64,000 nucleotides of DNA from JBDGRJ01 sp042218065 (GCA_042218065.1 JBDGRL010000012.1:1-64000); one strand, 5' to 3'. Shown: positions 49,335-58,227, counted from the first letter of the stretch. The notes: a model not told the origin generated them from the letters alone. Translations and numbers: made by a program.

Positions 49335-50555
49335 GTGAAGGAAAAATTAGCTCGCAACCCAAAACTACTATTCTGGATTAATGCTTTGAAAAATGTGAAA
49401 GTTTTAAGCATTGTAATTTCTTTATTTTATCTTCACCGTGGTTTGAGTTTATCACAGATTTTTTATTTATCGATCGTCTGGGCGGTGACAAATTTACTAT
49501 TTGAAATCCCTTCTAGCTACATGGCCGATAAGTGGGGCAGGAAGAAAACTTTATTTGTCGGTGCAGTCTCTTTTTTATTCTACTGGATTGTTTTGTTGGT
49601 TGGTGCTAGCTTTTGGGTATTTGCTTTTGCTATTTTTTTGTATGCCTTTTCTTTTGCTTGTTTTTCTGGAACAGATGATGCTTTACTTTATGATACCAAA
49701 AAAGAGTTAGGCAAAGAGGCAGAAACTTTAGGTTCATTTGGTAAATATTACTCAGCCAAAAGGATTTTCAAAATTGCTGCTCCAATTTTAGGAGCAGTTA
49801 TTGCTAAGGATTTACTTGAATGGCAATTTCAGCTAATCATCAGTATAGATATATTTGCTTCTCTGTTGGCTGTTATTATGACATTGTTTTTAGTTGAGCC
49901 CACTCACTACAAGGAAGTAAAACAAGAAGAGGCGGATATATTGTTAGATGCCTGGAATTTACTCAGCTCGAATAAAAATCTACTCAAAGCCATCTTAAAT
50001 AAAACTCTGATTTTTATAGCTGGTTTTATAACTTTCCGCTATTATCAAAAATTATTTGTCGATCTTGGTATGGCAGTAATAGCGATCGGTATCGGTTGGT
50101 CTATGTTTCAGGTAATAATGTTTTGGGGTAATCAAAAAATTACTGAAGTCTTCAAAAATTATCCTTTGCCTCAAAGGATAGATTTCCTAAACTATATTTT
50201 TGCTGGTGTAATGAGTAGTTTTGTCGCTATTTATTTTATCGCTTCGGAGAGGTTTTATCTTCTATTTATTTTGTTTGTAGTGGCTCATATAGCCGAGACG
50301 CTTAGATATACTTTATTCTCCGAGATGTTCAACAAAAACTTCAAATCTTTCAATCGTTCGACAGCTTTATCTTTGTCAAATTTTCTTAAAAGTGTGCTAG
50401 ATATTCCGTTGATATTTTTTGCCGGCTGGTTAGTTAGCCTCGATATTATCTACCCTTATGTATTTGCTGCTATTTTAGCTGTTGTAGTTAGTTTGGTTGT
50501 TAGTCTCCACGGGTTAGGTTTATATGTTCAGAAAAAGCCAGTTAAAGCTTCCTAA
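49335..50555 (+). CDS. Major facilitator superfamily transporter
   Basis: A 406-aa protein with 12 predicted helices. The loop between helices 2 and 3 carries DKWGRKK, the MFS motif A (D-x-x-G-R-x-x), after PSSYMA. The first half contains FSGTDDALLYDTKKELG, seen in small MFS proteins of unknown substrate. Start is GTG 49335; no SD is visible and the gene follows the strong terminator of the GC-rich island. Substrate is unknown. Confidence 0.8.
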   Translation: MKEKLARNPKLLFWINALKNVKVLSIVISLFYLHRGLSLSQIFYLSIVWAVTNLLFEIPSSYMADKWGRKKTLFVGAVSFLFYWIVLLVGASFWVFAFAIFLYAFSFACFSGTDDALLYDTKKELGKEAETLGSFGKYYSAKRIFKIAAPILGAVIAKDLLEWQFQLIISIDIFASLLAVIMTLFLVEPTHYKEVKQEEADILLDAWNLLSSNKNLLKAILNKTLIFIAGFITFRYYQKLFVDLGMAVIAIGIGWSMFQVIMFWGNQKITEVFKNYPLPQRIDFLNYIFAGVMSSFVAIYFIASERFYLLFILFVVAHIAETLRYTLFSEMFNKNFKSFNRSTALSLSNFLKSVLDIPLIFFAGWLVSLDIIYPYVFAAILAVVVSLVVSLHGLGLYVQKKPVKAS

Positions 50556-50593
50556 TTTTTTTCAAAGTTTAAATATAATAATATGCCAAAAAA

Positions 50594-51238
50594 ATGAATA
50601 CCAGAAGTACACAAAAAACAAATGTAAACAAAAAATTTAGCCCTGGTCACTACGGATTTGTATTGAAGCCAGATTCCAAAATAAGAGAAAAAGTTGAGAA
50701 AATCCAGCAGGAATTTTGTCCGAATGTAGAATTTAAGGCTGGAGCAGATGGGGATATTCACCTTACTTTATATCATGCTCCAATAAGTACTGTTTCCAAG
50801 CCAAAAATAGATAAAATTATCAAAACCGTCGAAGCTACAGGAATATTAGATGAAAGATTACAACTTAGAGAGTTAGAAATTTATGGAGAAACATTTCTAT
50901 TTTGGAGTGTCTCAACTATTCCAGAAGTGTTGACTGAAGCTCATAAAAAAGCTTTAAATTTGGCTAACTTTTTACAGAAAGAGGCTTCTGAAAGTAAAGA
51001 AAATTTAGCAGGTTTAAGCGAGAAAGAACAAGAAAATATCAAAAAATATAATCATCCGCTGGTAAAAGATTTATACAAGCCTCATATTACTATTGCTTAT
51101 AACTCGACAGGAATAGAAGTTGAATCTAAAAAAATTGAAAATTTCTCTCATTCTGCTTCTATTGACATTGAAGAAATAAGTTTTGCTCGTATAGGTGATA
51201 ATGGTCGGGTAGAAGAAAATTTACTTACAATTTCTTAA
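50594..51238 (+). CDS. 2H phosphoesterase (2'-5' RNA ligase/LigT-like)
   Basis: A 214-aa protein with the two H-x-T-x motifs that define the 2H superfamily: HLTL at residues 56-59 and HITI at 164-167. The N-terminal strand (PGHYGFVLKPD) also fits. Members hydrolyse 2',3'-cyclic or 2'-5' phosphodiester bonds in RNA or nucleotides. A helical insert (about 115-155) is larger than in LigT. Two bp before a nucleotidyltransferase gene, so the two are co-transcribed. Confidence 0.82.
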   Translation: MNTRSTQKTNVNKKFSPGHYGFVLKPDSKIREKVEKIQQEFCPNVEFKAGADGDIHLTLYHAPISTVSKPKIDKIIKTVEATGILDERLQLRELEIYGETFLFWSVSTIPEVLTEAHKKALNLANFLQKEASESKENLAGLSEKEQENIKKYNHPLVKDLYKPHITIAYNSTGIEVESKKIENFSHSASIDIEEISFARIGDNGRVEENLLTIS

Positions 51239-51240
51239 TT

Positions 51241-52170
51241 ATGAAAAACACATCTATACTGGAGAAAAATCAAGAAGAGCTAGAAAAAATTATTCAAATA
51301 TTAGAAGATGCAATTGGCCATAATGCACGAGTTGCCGGAATTATTCAAATAGGAAGTTATGCTAATGGTGAGTCGGTACCAGGACTCTCGGATATAGATA
51401 CAAGAGTGTATGTCGAATCTGATGAAGTATATATCTGGAATGTAGCTGGACACAAAACCAGCGAAGAAATTTATCAAGAGAATAAACTTGATGATTTTGT
51501 TGATGAATATGGAGAAAAGCCGATAGAAGATTTAACGTGGAATAATTTTAATCTTCCTATGTGGGACCAACTAGAAGAAGAGTTTGGAGTCCAAATCGAG
51601 TTTGGACTTACTGATAAGAGGTATGCTGATTATGCATTGCAAAATATTAAGAGTTCACCTACTAATGAGCATTCTTTCTTGATGAAACGAAGTATTATTT
51701 ATGATCCGGATAATTTTTTATCACAATGGAAACAGAAGCTTTCCGGAGAAGTTTTTCCTACAATGGTAGAGTTTTACAAGGACCAATACCTCAGCGGTCT
51801 GTCAGATAAACTTTATAATAGCACAGAAATAACTGAAGGTGACTTAGAAGAAATTGAGAGAAGAAATAAAATCCAATGGATCAAACGAGCAATTCGGCAC
51901 ATTAGAGAAGCTGTTACAACTAAAGTTTATGCCGCTACTGGAGAAATAGTTCATAAAAAAGACGATATCCTTGCTTTTTATAAAAAACACTTACCTGAAA
52001 GATACGATTTTGTAAAAAAATTATATCGCTGGAAGACAGACTACGAAACAAGAAAAGAAATGATCAAAGATTGTCTAGAAAATCCTAAAAAATATTCTGA
52101 GAAGTTTGAAGAGTTGACTCCAAAGTTGGAGGAAGTTGTTAAAGAAGTCAGTAATTTGCGACTTAATTAG
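51241..52170 (+). CDS. Nucleotidyltransferase-fold protein
   Basis: A 309-aa protein of the DNA polymerase beta-like nucleotidyltransferase superfamily. GSYANG at 38-43 and the metal-binding acids D51 and D53 (GLSDIDTRVYV) form the standard motif; a third acid is likely in VQIEFGL. The C-terminal half is helical (about 180-300), similar to HEPN-like or aminoglycoside-nucleotidyltransferase partners. Substrate could be an RNA end, a protein or a small molecule. Its pairing with a 2H phosphoesterase suggests RNA-end or nucleotide metabolism, but this is inference. Confidence 0.75.
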   Translation: MKNTSILEKNQEELEKIIQILEDAIGHNARVAGIIQIGSYANGESVPGLSDIDTRVYVESDEVYIWNVAGHKTSEEIYQENKLDDFVDEYGEKPIEDLTWNNFNLPMWDQLEEEFGVQIEFGLTDKRYADYALQNIKSSPTNEHSFLMKRSIIYDPDNFLSQWKQKLSGEVFPTMVEFYKDQYLSGLSDKLYNSTEITEGDLEEIERRNKIQWIKRAIRHIREAVTTKVYAATGEIVHKKDDILAFYKKHLPERYDFVKKLYRWKTDYETRKEMIKDCLENPKKYSEKFEELTPKLEEVVKEVSNLRLN

Positions 52171-52242
52171 TAATTAAAATCTTGGCTTTCGTAAATAAGT
52201 AAGATAAAATTAAATTACAAGAAATTAAAATTAAGTTTACTT

Positions 52243-52400
52243 ATGAAAAACCGAAAAACAAGCACAGAAGAAGATTTTTTTGATCTTGCTGGATCAGTCG
52301 ATCATGAAGGTGGAGAAAAAGATTTTGATGAGTTAAGAAAAAAACTACTAAACAGGTAGCTGAATCTGTCATTAAAGACATACATAAATTAGAATCATAG
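52243..52400 (+). pseudogene. AbrB/MazE-type antitoxin tail, apparently frameshifted
   Basis: ATG 52243 opens a 38-codon frame ending at TAG 52357-52359: it reads DFFDLAGSVDHEGGEKDFDE then LRKK, which resembles the C-terminal tail of SpoVT/AbrB-type antitoxins. At a run of seven A (52338-52346 region) a -1 shift continues the frame as TTKQVAESVIKDIHKLES to TAG 52398-52400, restoring the helical end such tails usually have. The DNA-binding AbrB part is missing and no toxin is adjacent. It may be a decayed antitoxin, a small orphan peptide, or an assembly indel. Confidence 0.4.
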
Positions 52401-52439
52401 TTTGCTATTTACTACTCCATCCATTAAAATATCAGCAGT

Positions 52440-53291
52440 ATGAATCTATCAGTAATTACCGTAACTTGGAACAATGAAGATGAAATAGCCGAGCAGATAC
52501 GCTCGGTAAGATCTGCATGTAATGATATCGAATTCGAGCAGATTATAGTAGATAATGACTCACCAGATGATACCGTAAAAGTTATTGAAAAAAATTTTCC
52601 TGAGGTGAAATTGATAGCTAATAAGGAAAATAAAGGCTTTGGTACAGCAAATAATCAAGGAGTTGAACAAGCAGAAGGTGAATTTTTGTTGTTTTTAAAT
52701 CCGGATATGAAACTAAAAGAGGGAAGCTTAGATAAGATAGTAAAATGGATGAGAGACAATGAAGATGTAGGAATTGCTTGTCCAAAGCTTATTAACGAAG
52801 ACGGTAGTTTCAACGAGCATGCCAGTCCACGCAGTTTCCCTACAGTTCTAGAGCAGCTAGCGATTATTTTCAAGATCCCTCACATTTTTCCATCTGTATT
52901 AGATAGATATTTAATGACAGATTTTGATCCAAGTAAGGAGCGAGAAGTCGATAGTGTCCGCGGATCTTTTATGCTGATGCGAAGAGAAATTGTAGAAGAA
53001 CTAGGCTGGGCTTTCGATCCAAGATACTTCATCTGGTATGAAGATGTAGATATCTGTCGTGAAGTAAAAAGCCTAGGCTACAAAGTAATGTATACTCCGG
53101 TAATTGAAGCAGTTGATTATGTCGGTAAGAGCTTCGGCCAGAGAAGAGGTCTATGGAAGCAAAAGAACTTTACTGAAAGTATGCTAAAATATTTCAAAAA
53201 ATGGGAGCCATTCTATAAATGGATCTGGATCGCTATGGCTCGTCCGATTGGAATTTTTATGGTTTGGTTGCAAGAAAAAATTATAAATTAA
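52440..53291 (+). CDS. GT2 glycosyltransferase (WbbL-like)
   Basis: A 283-aa inverting glycosyltransferase. The GT-A fold shows in LSVITVTWNNEDEIAEQIRS, IIVDNDSPDD, NKGFGTANNQG, the DxD-equivalent LFLNPDM, and the acceptor-side motif YFIWYEDVDICREVKSLGYK. It is closest to WbbL/RfbF rhamnosyltransferases. No membrane anchor except an amphipathic C terminus. First of four GT2 genes in the same direction up to 58.2 kb, interrupted by the repeat protein. No SD. Confidence 0.87.
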   Translation: MNLSVITVTWNNEDEIAEQIRSVRSACNDIEFEQIIVDNDSPDDTVKVIEKNFPEVKLIANKENKGFGTANNQGVEQAEGEFLLFLNPDMKLKEGSLDKIVKWMRDNEDVGIACPKLINEDGSFNEHASPRSFPTVLEQLAIIFKIPHIFPSVLDRYLMTDFDPSKEREVDSVRGSFMLMRREIVEELGWAFDPRYFIWYEDVDICREVKSLGYKVMYTPVIEAVDYVGKSFGQRRGLWKQKNFTESMLKYFKKWEPFYKWIWIAMARPIGIFMVWLQEKIIN

Positions 53292-53297
53292 GAAACT

Positions 53298-54827
53298 ATG
53301 CCTAAAACACCAGAGGAGAGAAAAAAAGAGCTGAAGCACAACCTCTCCCTAAAAATAAAAAAGTGGGTAAAAAACTCCAAAAAAAGCCTGAAGGAGCTAG
53401 CTACTACCTTATGGCCCAAAGCAAAAGAGGATAAATATTACAAAAAGAAGAAAGGAGGTTTAGTATTTGATGCTGAGGCATTTTTAAATGACTGGGCTGA
53501 AAATATATTGCAAGAAGAACGGGCGGAGCCGAATGATATCTCTTTTGTAGATAGACCGATTATAGAAACGGATGAAGGGGAAATAACTCCCGGGGAGGAG
53601 GAGTTTGAAAGTAAAAAAACAATTCCGAGAACACAATATCTACAAGAAGTACTGCAAGAATTCGGTTATGATTTTTCTATTGTCGTAGGTAGCGATAGAC
53701 CGGAGATGTTCAGAGAAGAACCTTATCAGGCTTATATGGTTCAAGATATAGACAGGATTGTGTTGGTAAACAACCAAGAAGAAGAAGCGACCTTCGTGAT
53801 ATTCGACAGTGATACGGAAGATCTATTTGACAGGCCTCAGCTAAAAGATGATCTTAAAAGTAGACCGGATGTAAAACGTATAAAATATGAAGGTAAAGAA
53901 AGCTGGCAAAATAAACTAAGGGAGTTATTGGAGGAAGACTATAATTTAAAAGAGACTGAAGGACGTTTTCTCAGTTTCGATGAATTGAAAAAAGAAGTAC
54001 AAGCAGCAGGGGTAGAAAGCAGTAGCGAATATCAAGAAGAACAAAAAGAACACGACAATTGGCCCAGCACCCCTAATAGAGCTTACTCCAAACAATGGTC
54101 AAGCTGGTACGACTTTTTAGGCAAGGAAAAGCCTAAAGAAAGATTTCTCGGTTTCAATGAATTACAAAAAGAAATACAGGCAGCAGATATAATGAATCGG
54201 TCAGAATATAGAAAAGAACAAAAAGAACACGACAATTGGCCTAGCCAACCTTATAGAACATACTCCGAACAATGGATCGATTGGTATGACTTTCTAGAAA
54301 AGGAAAAACCTGAATATATTAGTTTCAATGAGTTAAAAAAAGAAGTACAATCTGCAGGAATAGAAAGTCGAAGAGAATATAGAGAAGAACAAAAAGAGCA
54401 CAATAGATGGCCGTCTAATCCTGTTAAATATTATCAAAATAAATGGAAAAATTGGTACGATTTTTTAGGTAAAGAGAAATCTGAATATCTTAATTTTAGT
54501 GAATTAAAAAAAGAAGTTCAAGCAACAGGTATAGAAAGTCATATAGAATATATAGAAGAACAAAAAAAGCACGACAGTTGGCCCAGTACCCCAGATAGAA
54601 TTTATTCAGAACAGTGGACTAACTGGTATGATTTTCTGGACAAAGAAAAACCCGAAGAAAAATTAAGCTTTAATGAGCTAAAGAAAGAAGTACAAGCAGC
54701 AAATATAAATACACAAAGAGAATATAGAGAAGAACAAAAAGAGCATAATAGATGGCCCTCTAAGCCTGAAGGATTTTATCAAAATAAATGGAAAAATTGG
54801 TACGACTTTCTAGGTAAAGAAAAATAA
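53298..54827 (+). CDS. Protein with five tandem INT_rpt-like (phage-integrase repeat) units
   Basis: A 509-aa protein. The N-terminal 220 residues are charged, with an alpha/beta part (YDFSIVVGSDRPEMF, DRIVLVNNQEEEATFVIFDS). From residue 224 on there are five tandem repeats of 55-59 residues, starting near 224, 283, 341, 398 and 456. Each has a helix (F-x-E-L-K-K-E-V-Q-A-A-G-I), a Y-R-E-E-Q-K-E-H segment, W-P-S-x-P, and Y-x-x-x-W-x-x-W-Y-D-F-L-G. This is the pattern of the repeat found in tandem on phage integrases (Pfam INT_rpt, as remembered). No recombinase catalytic domain is present. It lies 6 bp after one GT2 gene and 1 bp before another. Confidence 0.75.
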   Translation: MPKTPEERKKELKHNLSLKIKKWVKNSKKSLKELATTLWPKAKEDKYYKKKKGGLVFDAEAFLNDWAENILQEERAEPNDISFVDRPIIETDEGEITPGEEEFESKKTIPRTQYLQEVLQEFGYDFSIVVGSDRPEMFREEPYQAYMVQDIDRIVLVNNQEEEATFVIFDSDTEDLFDRPQLKDDLKSRPDVKRIKYEGKESWQNKLRELLEEDYNLKETEGRFLSFDELKKEVQAAGVESSSEYQEEQKEHDNWPSTPNRAYSKQWSSWYDFLGKEKPKERFLGFNELQKEIQAADIMNRSEYRKEQKEHDNWPSQPYRTYSEQWIDWYDFLEKEKPEYISFNELKKEVQSAGIESRREYREEQKEHNRWPSNPVKYYQNKWKNWYDFLGKEKSEYLNFSELKKEVQATGIESHIEYIEEQKKHDSWPSTPDRIYSEQWTNWYDFLDKEKPEEKLSFNELKKEVQAANINTQREYREEQKEHNRWPSKPEGFYQNKWKNWYDFLGKEK

Positions 54828-54828
54828 A

Positions 54829-55890
54829 ATGCGAAAACTATCAGTACAACTAGTAACTTGGAATGGAGAGGATTATATCCCATATCTGTTTGATTCTCTA
54901 CGAGATCAAACCTTTGACGATTGGAAGCTGAACATTTTAGATAATAATTCTGATGATAATACTTTAGAAGCACTAGAGAAGGAGCTGGAAGACTTTGAAG
55001 TTAATTATCACTTCCAACAAAATGATACAAATGTCGGCTTTGCTCCGGGTCATAATAAGCTTTTTAGGGAAACAAACTCCGAGTATTTTTTAATGCTGAA
55101 CCAGGATATGTACTTGCAGCCGGATTGCTTAGAAAAGTTGGTTGATTTTTTAGATAAAAATCAGGAAGCTGCAGGGGTAACACCGCGTTTAATGAGATGG
55201 AAATTTGATCTACTAAAAGATAAAAATGTGGAAGAAAATGATCTGCTTAAGCAAAGCTTTACCGATCAGGTGGACTCTTTGGGTATGAAAATTTTTAAAA
55301 ATCGCAGAGTTATAGAGCAATATACCCAAAAAAAATGGAGCAAGATTAAGGATAAATTTGATTCAGATACCCGAGAAGTCTTCGGTGTGTCAGGTGCTTT
55401 TCCTATGTTCCGCAGGAGCTCCATAGAAGAAATTACTTTCGATAATGGTAATTATCTGGACGAAGATTATCATTCTTACAAGGAGGATGTGGATCTAGCT
55501 TATCGTTTGCAGTCCAGCGGCAACAAAGCTTATGTCATATTAGATACAGTAGCTTATCATGATCGTTCCGCTGCCGGTCCGGAAAACCCTGGAATTATAG
55601 CTACTATAAAGAATAAACTTGATCAGAGTGAGTGGGTGAAAAAACACAGCTACAAAAACCATCTGATGACGTTGTATAAGAATGAATATTGGCAGAATTT
55701 TTTGCTTGATTTTCCATTTATATTTTGGTATGAATTAAAGAAGTTCATCTGGTATCTACTATTTGATCCGAAAGTGCTGAAAAGCCTGGCTACAGCATGG
55801 AGTCTAAGAGATAGAATGAAAGAAAAAAGAGAACAAATTAAAAAAGGGCGTGTCAAGAATTATAAAGAAATGAGAGAAAACTGGTTGTAA
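54829..55890 (+). CDS. GT2 glycosyltransferase
   Basis: A 353-aa protein with GT-A fold motifs: VQLVTWNGEDYIPYLFDSLR, LNILDNNSDDNTLE, VGFAPGHNKLF, the DxD-like LMLNQDMYLQPD, and the acceptor motif YHSYKEDVDLAYRLQSSG. The C-terminal segment (about 285-320) is hydrophobic and aromatic and may bind the membrane. One bp after the repeat protein. Resembles rhamnosyltransferases of the WbbL class, but the donor cannot be read from sequence. Confidence 0.85.
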   Translation: MRKLSVQLVTWNGEDYIPYLFDSLRDQTFDDWKLNILDNNSDDNTLEALEKELEDFEVNYHFQQNDTNVGFAPGHNKLFRETNSEYFLMLNQDMYLQPDCLEKLVDFLDKNQEAAGVTPRLMRWKFDLLKDKNVEENDLLKQSFTDQVDSLGMKIFKNRRVIEQYTQKKWSKIKDKFDSDTREVFGVSGAFPMFRRSSIEEITFDNGNYLDEDYHSYKEDVDLAYRLQSSGNKAYVILDTVAYHDRSAAGPENPGIIATIKNKLDQSEWVKKHSYKNHLMTLYKNEYWQNFLLDFPFIFWYELKKFIWYLLFDPKVLKSLATAWSLRDRMKEKREQIKKGRVKNYKEMRENWL

Positions 55891-55902
55891 ATTCCAATGA
55901 TA

Positions 55903-56081
55903 ATATTAATTTTCCACTATATCGAGCATTTGAGCATGAGCGTATAAAATTTTAGCTATGAAGAGCGATTTCTTTGTTTCAATGTTTGACGCCGAGTCGG
56001 CGGTGAGTTTTGAAACAAAAGCGATGAATAGTAAAAATTTAGTGAAAGCTCAACCAGCGAGAGATAGTGGAAAATTAATAT
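55903..56081. repeat. 179-bp imperfect palindrome between GT2 genes
   Basis: Terminal arms 55903-55920 and 56064-56081 are 18-bp perfect inverted copies. Pairing continues in blocks inward: TTGAGC/GCTCAA, TTTGTTTCAA/TTGAAACAAA, and a CGCCG-AGT-CGGCG apex. The whole intergenic gap is thus one long hairpin. It has no ORF. Its sequence is unrelated to the palindromes at 3988-4130 and 56933-57032, so it is not a repeat family within this window; it could be a MITE or a strong transcript-processing or attenuation structure. Confidence 0.7.
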
Positions 56082-56088
56082 CAAACAG

Positions 56089-56934
56089 ATGAAAGACTTA
56101 ACAATTGCATTCGTCAACTACAAGATGAAAGACGACGTCATTAAAGCAATAGACTCCATATTGGATGACATCGAGGGGTGCGATTATGATATTCAGATAA
56201 ATGTAGCTGATAATTCACAAAATGAGGACGGATTGAAAGATGAAATGGAGGAAAAATTTCCTCAGGATAATGTAAAATATATAGATTCGGGTGGTAATGT
56301 CGGATTTGGAGCTGGTAATAACATAGCATTTCAAGAAACACCGGCTAGGTACTATTTTGCTCTCAATTGTGACACTGTAATACCGAAAGACTCCAACACT
56401 ATTGAAAGAATTATAGAATTTATGGACGATAATCCTAAGATCGGTTGTATCGGGCCTAGATTGGAGAATATGGATGGAAGTTTGCAGTATTCTTGTTTTC
56501 GCTTTGATCTGCCCTCCATTTTGATCAAACCTCTCAAGAAAGCAGGCTTACACAAAAAATGGGATTGGGTTAAAAAATACACTGACAATCTACTGATGAA
56601 AGATTTTGACCACTCTGAAACCATGCCTGTAGACTGGGTACTGGGGGCAGCTATGGTAGTACGCAAAGAGGCAGTCGATGATGTAGGCTGGTTCGATGAG
56701 CGGTATTTTATGTATATAGAGGATGCAGATTGGTGCCATGAAATGTGGGAAGCTGGTTGGCCAGTTTATTATGTTCCTGATATAGTAATAAGGCACAGAC
56801 ATGAGAGGGGTTCAGACAAAGTTCCGGGAATCATAAAAGCTTTAGTAAAAAATAAATTAGCAAGAATCCACTTGGCCAGTTGGTTAAAATACCTCTGGAA
56901 GTGGAGAGGTAATCATAAATATTATGCTAGATAA
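56089..56934 (+). CDS. GT2 glycosyltransferase
   Basis: A 281-aa GT-A protein: LTIAFVNYKMKDDVIKAIDS, INVADNSQNEDG, GGNVGFGAGNNIAF, DxD-like FALNCDTVIPKD, VDWVLGAAMVVRKEAV and YFMYIEDADWCHEMWEAGW. Similar to the other GT2 proteins nearby, so likely adds one sugar of the same glycan. Both ends of the gene abut long palindromes (ending at 56081 and starting at 56933), so its expression may be separated from the neighbouring genes. Confidence 0.86.
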   Translation: MKDLTIAFVNYKMKDDVIKAIDSILDDIEGCDYDIQINVADNSQNEDGLKDEMEEKFPQDNVKYIDSGGNVGFGAGNNIAFQETPARYYFALNCDTVIPKDSNTIERIIEFMDDNPKIGCIGPRLENMDGSLQYSCFRFDLPSILIKPLKKAGLHKKWDWVKKYTDNLLMKDFDHSETMPVDWVLGAAMVVRKEAVDDVGWFDERYFMYIEDADWCHEMWEAGWPVYYVPDIVIRHRHERGSDKVPGIIKALVKNKLARIHLASWLKYLWKWRGNHKYYAR

Positions 56935-57032
56935 TTTTCATTCATTCTTGTCCGCTCATTCTCACTATGTTCCGAGGTAATTACCTGCATGACTTTAGGT
57001 AATTAAATCCGCGGACAAGAATGAGTGAAATT
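56933..57032. repeat. 100-bp palindrome between GT2 genes
   Basis: The arm TCATTCTTGTCCGC (56942-56955) pairs perfectly with GCGGACAAGAATGA (57011-57024), extended outward through one wobble by TTTCA/TGAAA. Inside, TAATTACCT and AGGTAATTA form a second 9-bp stem. It starts at the stop of the GT2 gene and could be a terminator-like or processing structure; no T-tract follows. Confidence 0.65.
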
Positions 57033-57105
57033 TTAGATCTATGATGATTGAAACATTGTATAAGATTTATTGCATGGATATTTGAATTAAATAATTATCA
57101 CCAAT

Positions 57106-58227
57106 ATGAAGAAAGAGGCAGAAAATTTAGACGAATATCCAAAGATAGCGATTGTTTATCTTTCCTTTCATTGTGAGCCCTATATTGATGATGTAGTTTC
57201 AGCTCTTAAAAATGTAACTTATCCAAAGGACAAGTTAGAGCTGGTCATAGTAGATAATCCCCATCCTGATCATGGCTCTTCTGTCCGTTATCTAGAAGAG
57301 AATGTCATGCCGATGTCGGGAGAAGAACTGCCTCATATTACATTATTACCTCAAGAGGAGAACTTAGGCTTTGCTGGCGGCAACAACAAAGGTGCTGAGT
57401 GGGCACTGGAGAATGATTATGATTATGTATTTTTTCATAATGATGATGGGTTTGTAGCGACTAATTGTTTTGAACCACTGGTAGAATTAATGGAGCAAAA
57501 TGAGGGTGTAGGCATGGCTCAGTCATTAATGCTTCTACACCCGGATACTGATAAAATAAACAATACGGGAAACTCCTTTCATTACTTAGGTTTTGGGTTC
57601 GGGAATAATTATAGAATGCCTGTCAAAGATTATGAGAAAGAAGAACCTCAAGAAATAGGGTATGCAAGTGGAGCAGCTCTTATGGTACCAACTGATCTGA
57701 TTGAAAAGCATGGAGCCTGGGATGAGGATTACTTTCTGTATCATGAAGATATGGAATGGTGTTTTCGGTTGAGATCACTCGGGTATGAAATTAAGATGGT
57801 CCCAAACTCTATCTTTTATCATAAATATCAGTTTAGCCGCAGTATTACCAAATTCTATTATATGGAAAGAAATAGATATGGAACCTGGCTCAGATTCTTT
57901 AGCTGGCCAACTCTTCTTATGTTATTACCCATGGAATTAGTGCTAGAAATTGGTTTGTTAATCTATTCTATTAAAAATAGCTGGTTTGATAAGAGGTTAA
58001 AATTGTATAAGTATTGGCTTAAACCAAAGAATTGGAAAATGTGGCTTGAAAAAAGAAGAGAAACTAGAAAAAACAAGAAAGTCAGTGATAGAGAATTGCT
58101 TGCCAAAGCTAATCCGATAATAGAATTTCAAGAAAAATCGATGCAAGATCCTTTATTGAAGAAAGTTGGTAATCCGATTATGAAGTTGTATTATTACATA
58201 GTAGTTCGTGGTTTGATTTGGTGGTAA
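57106..58227 (+). CDS. GT2 glycosyltransferase with membrane-associated C terminus
   Basis: A 373-aa GT-A protein: IAIVYLSFHCEPYIDDVVSA, LVIVDNPHPDHG, NLGFAGGNNKGAEWA, the DxD-like FFHNDDGF, ASGAALMVPTDLIEKHG and YFLYHEDMEWCFRLRSLGYE. A hydrophobic helix follows (about 270-290), then a basic tail. Probably anchored to the inner face of the membrane, in keeping with assembly on a lipid carrier. Fourth GT2 of the cluster, 72 bp before the RmlA-like gene. Confidence 0.86.
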   Translation: MKKEAENLDEYPKIAIVYLSFHCEPYIDDVVSALKNVTYPKDKLELVIVDNPHPDHGSSVRYLEENVMPMSGEELPHITLLPQEENLGFAGGNNKGAEWALENDYDYVFFHNDDGFVATNCFEPLVELMEQNEGVGMAQSLMLLHPDTDKINNTGNSFHYLGFGFGNNYRMPVKDYEKEEPQEIGYASGAALMVPTDLIEKHGAWDEDYFLYHEDMEWCFRLRSLGYEIKMVPNSIFYHKYQFSRSITKFYYMERNRYGTWLRFFSWPTLLMLLPMELVLEIGLLIYSIKNSWFDKRLKLYKYWLKPKNWKMWLEKRRETRKNKKVSDRELLAKANPIIEFQEKSMQDPLLKKVGNPIMKLYYYIVVRGLIWW

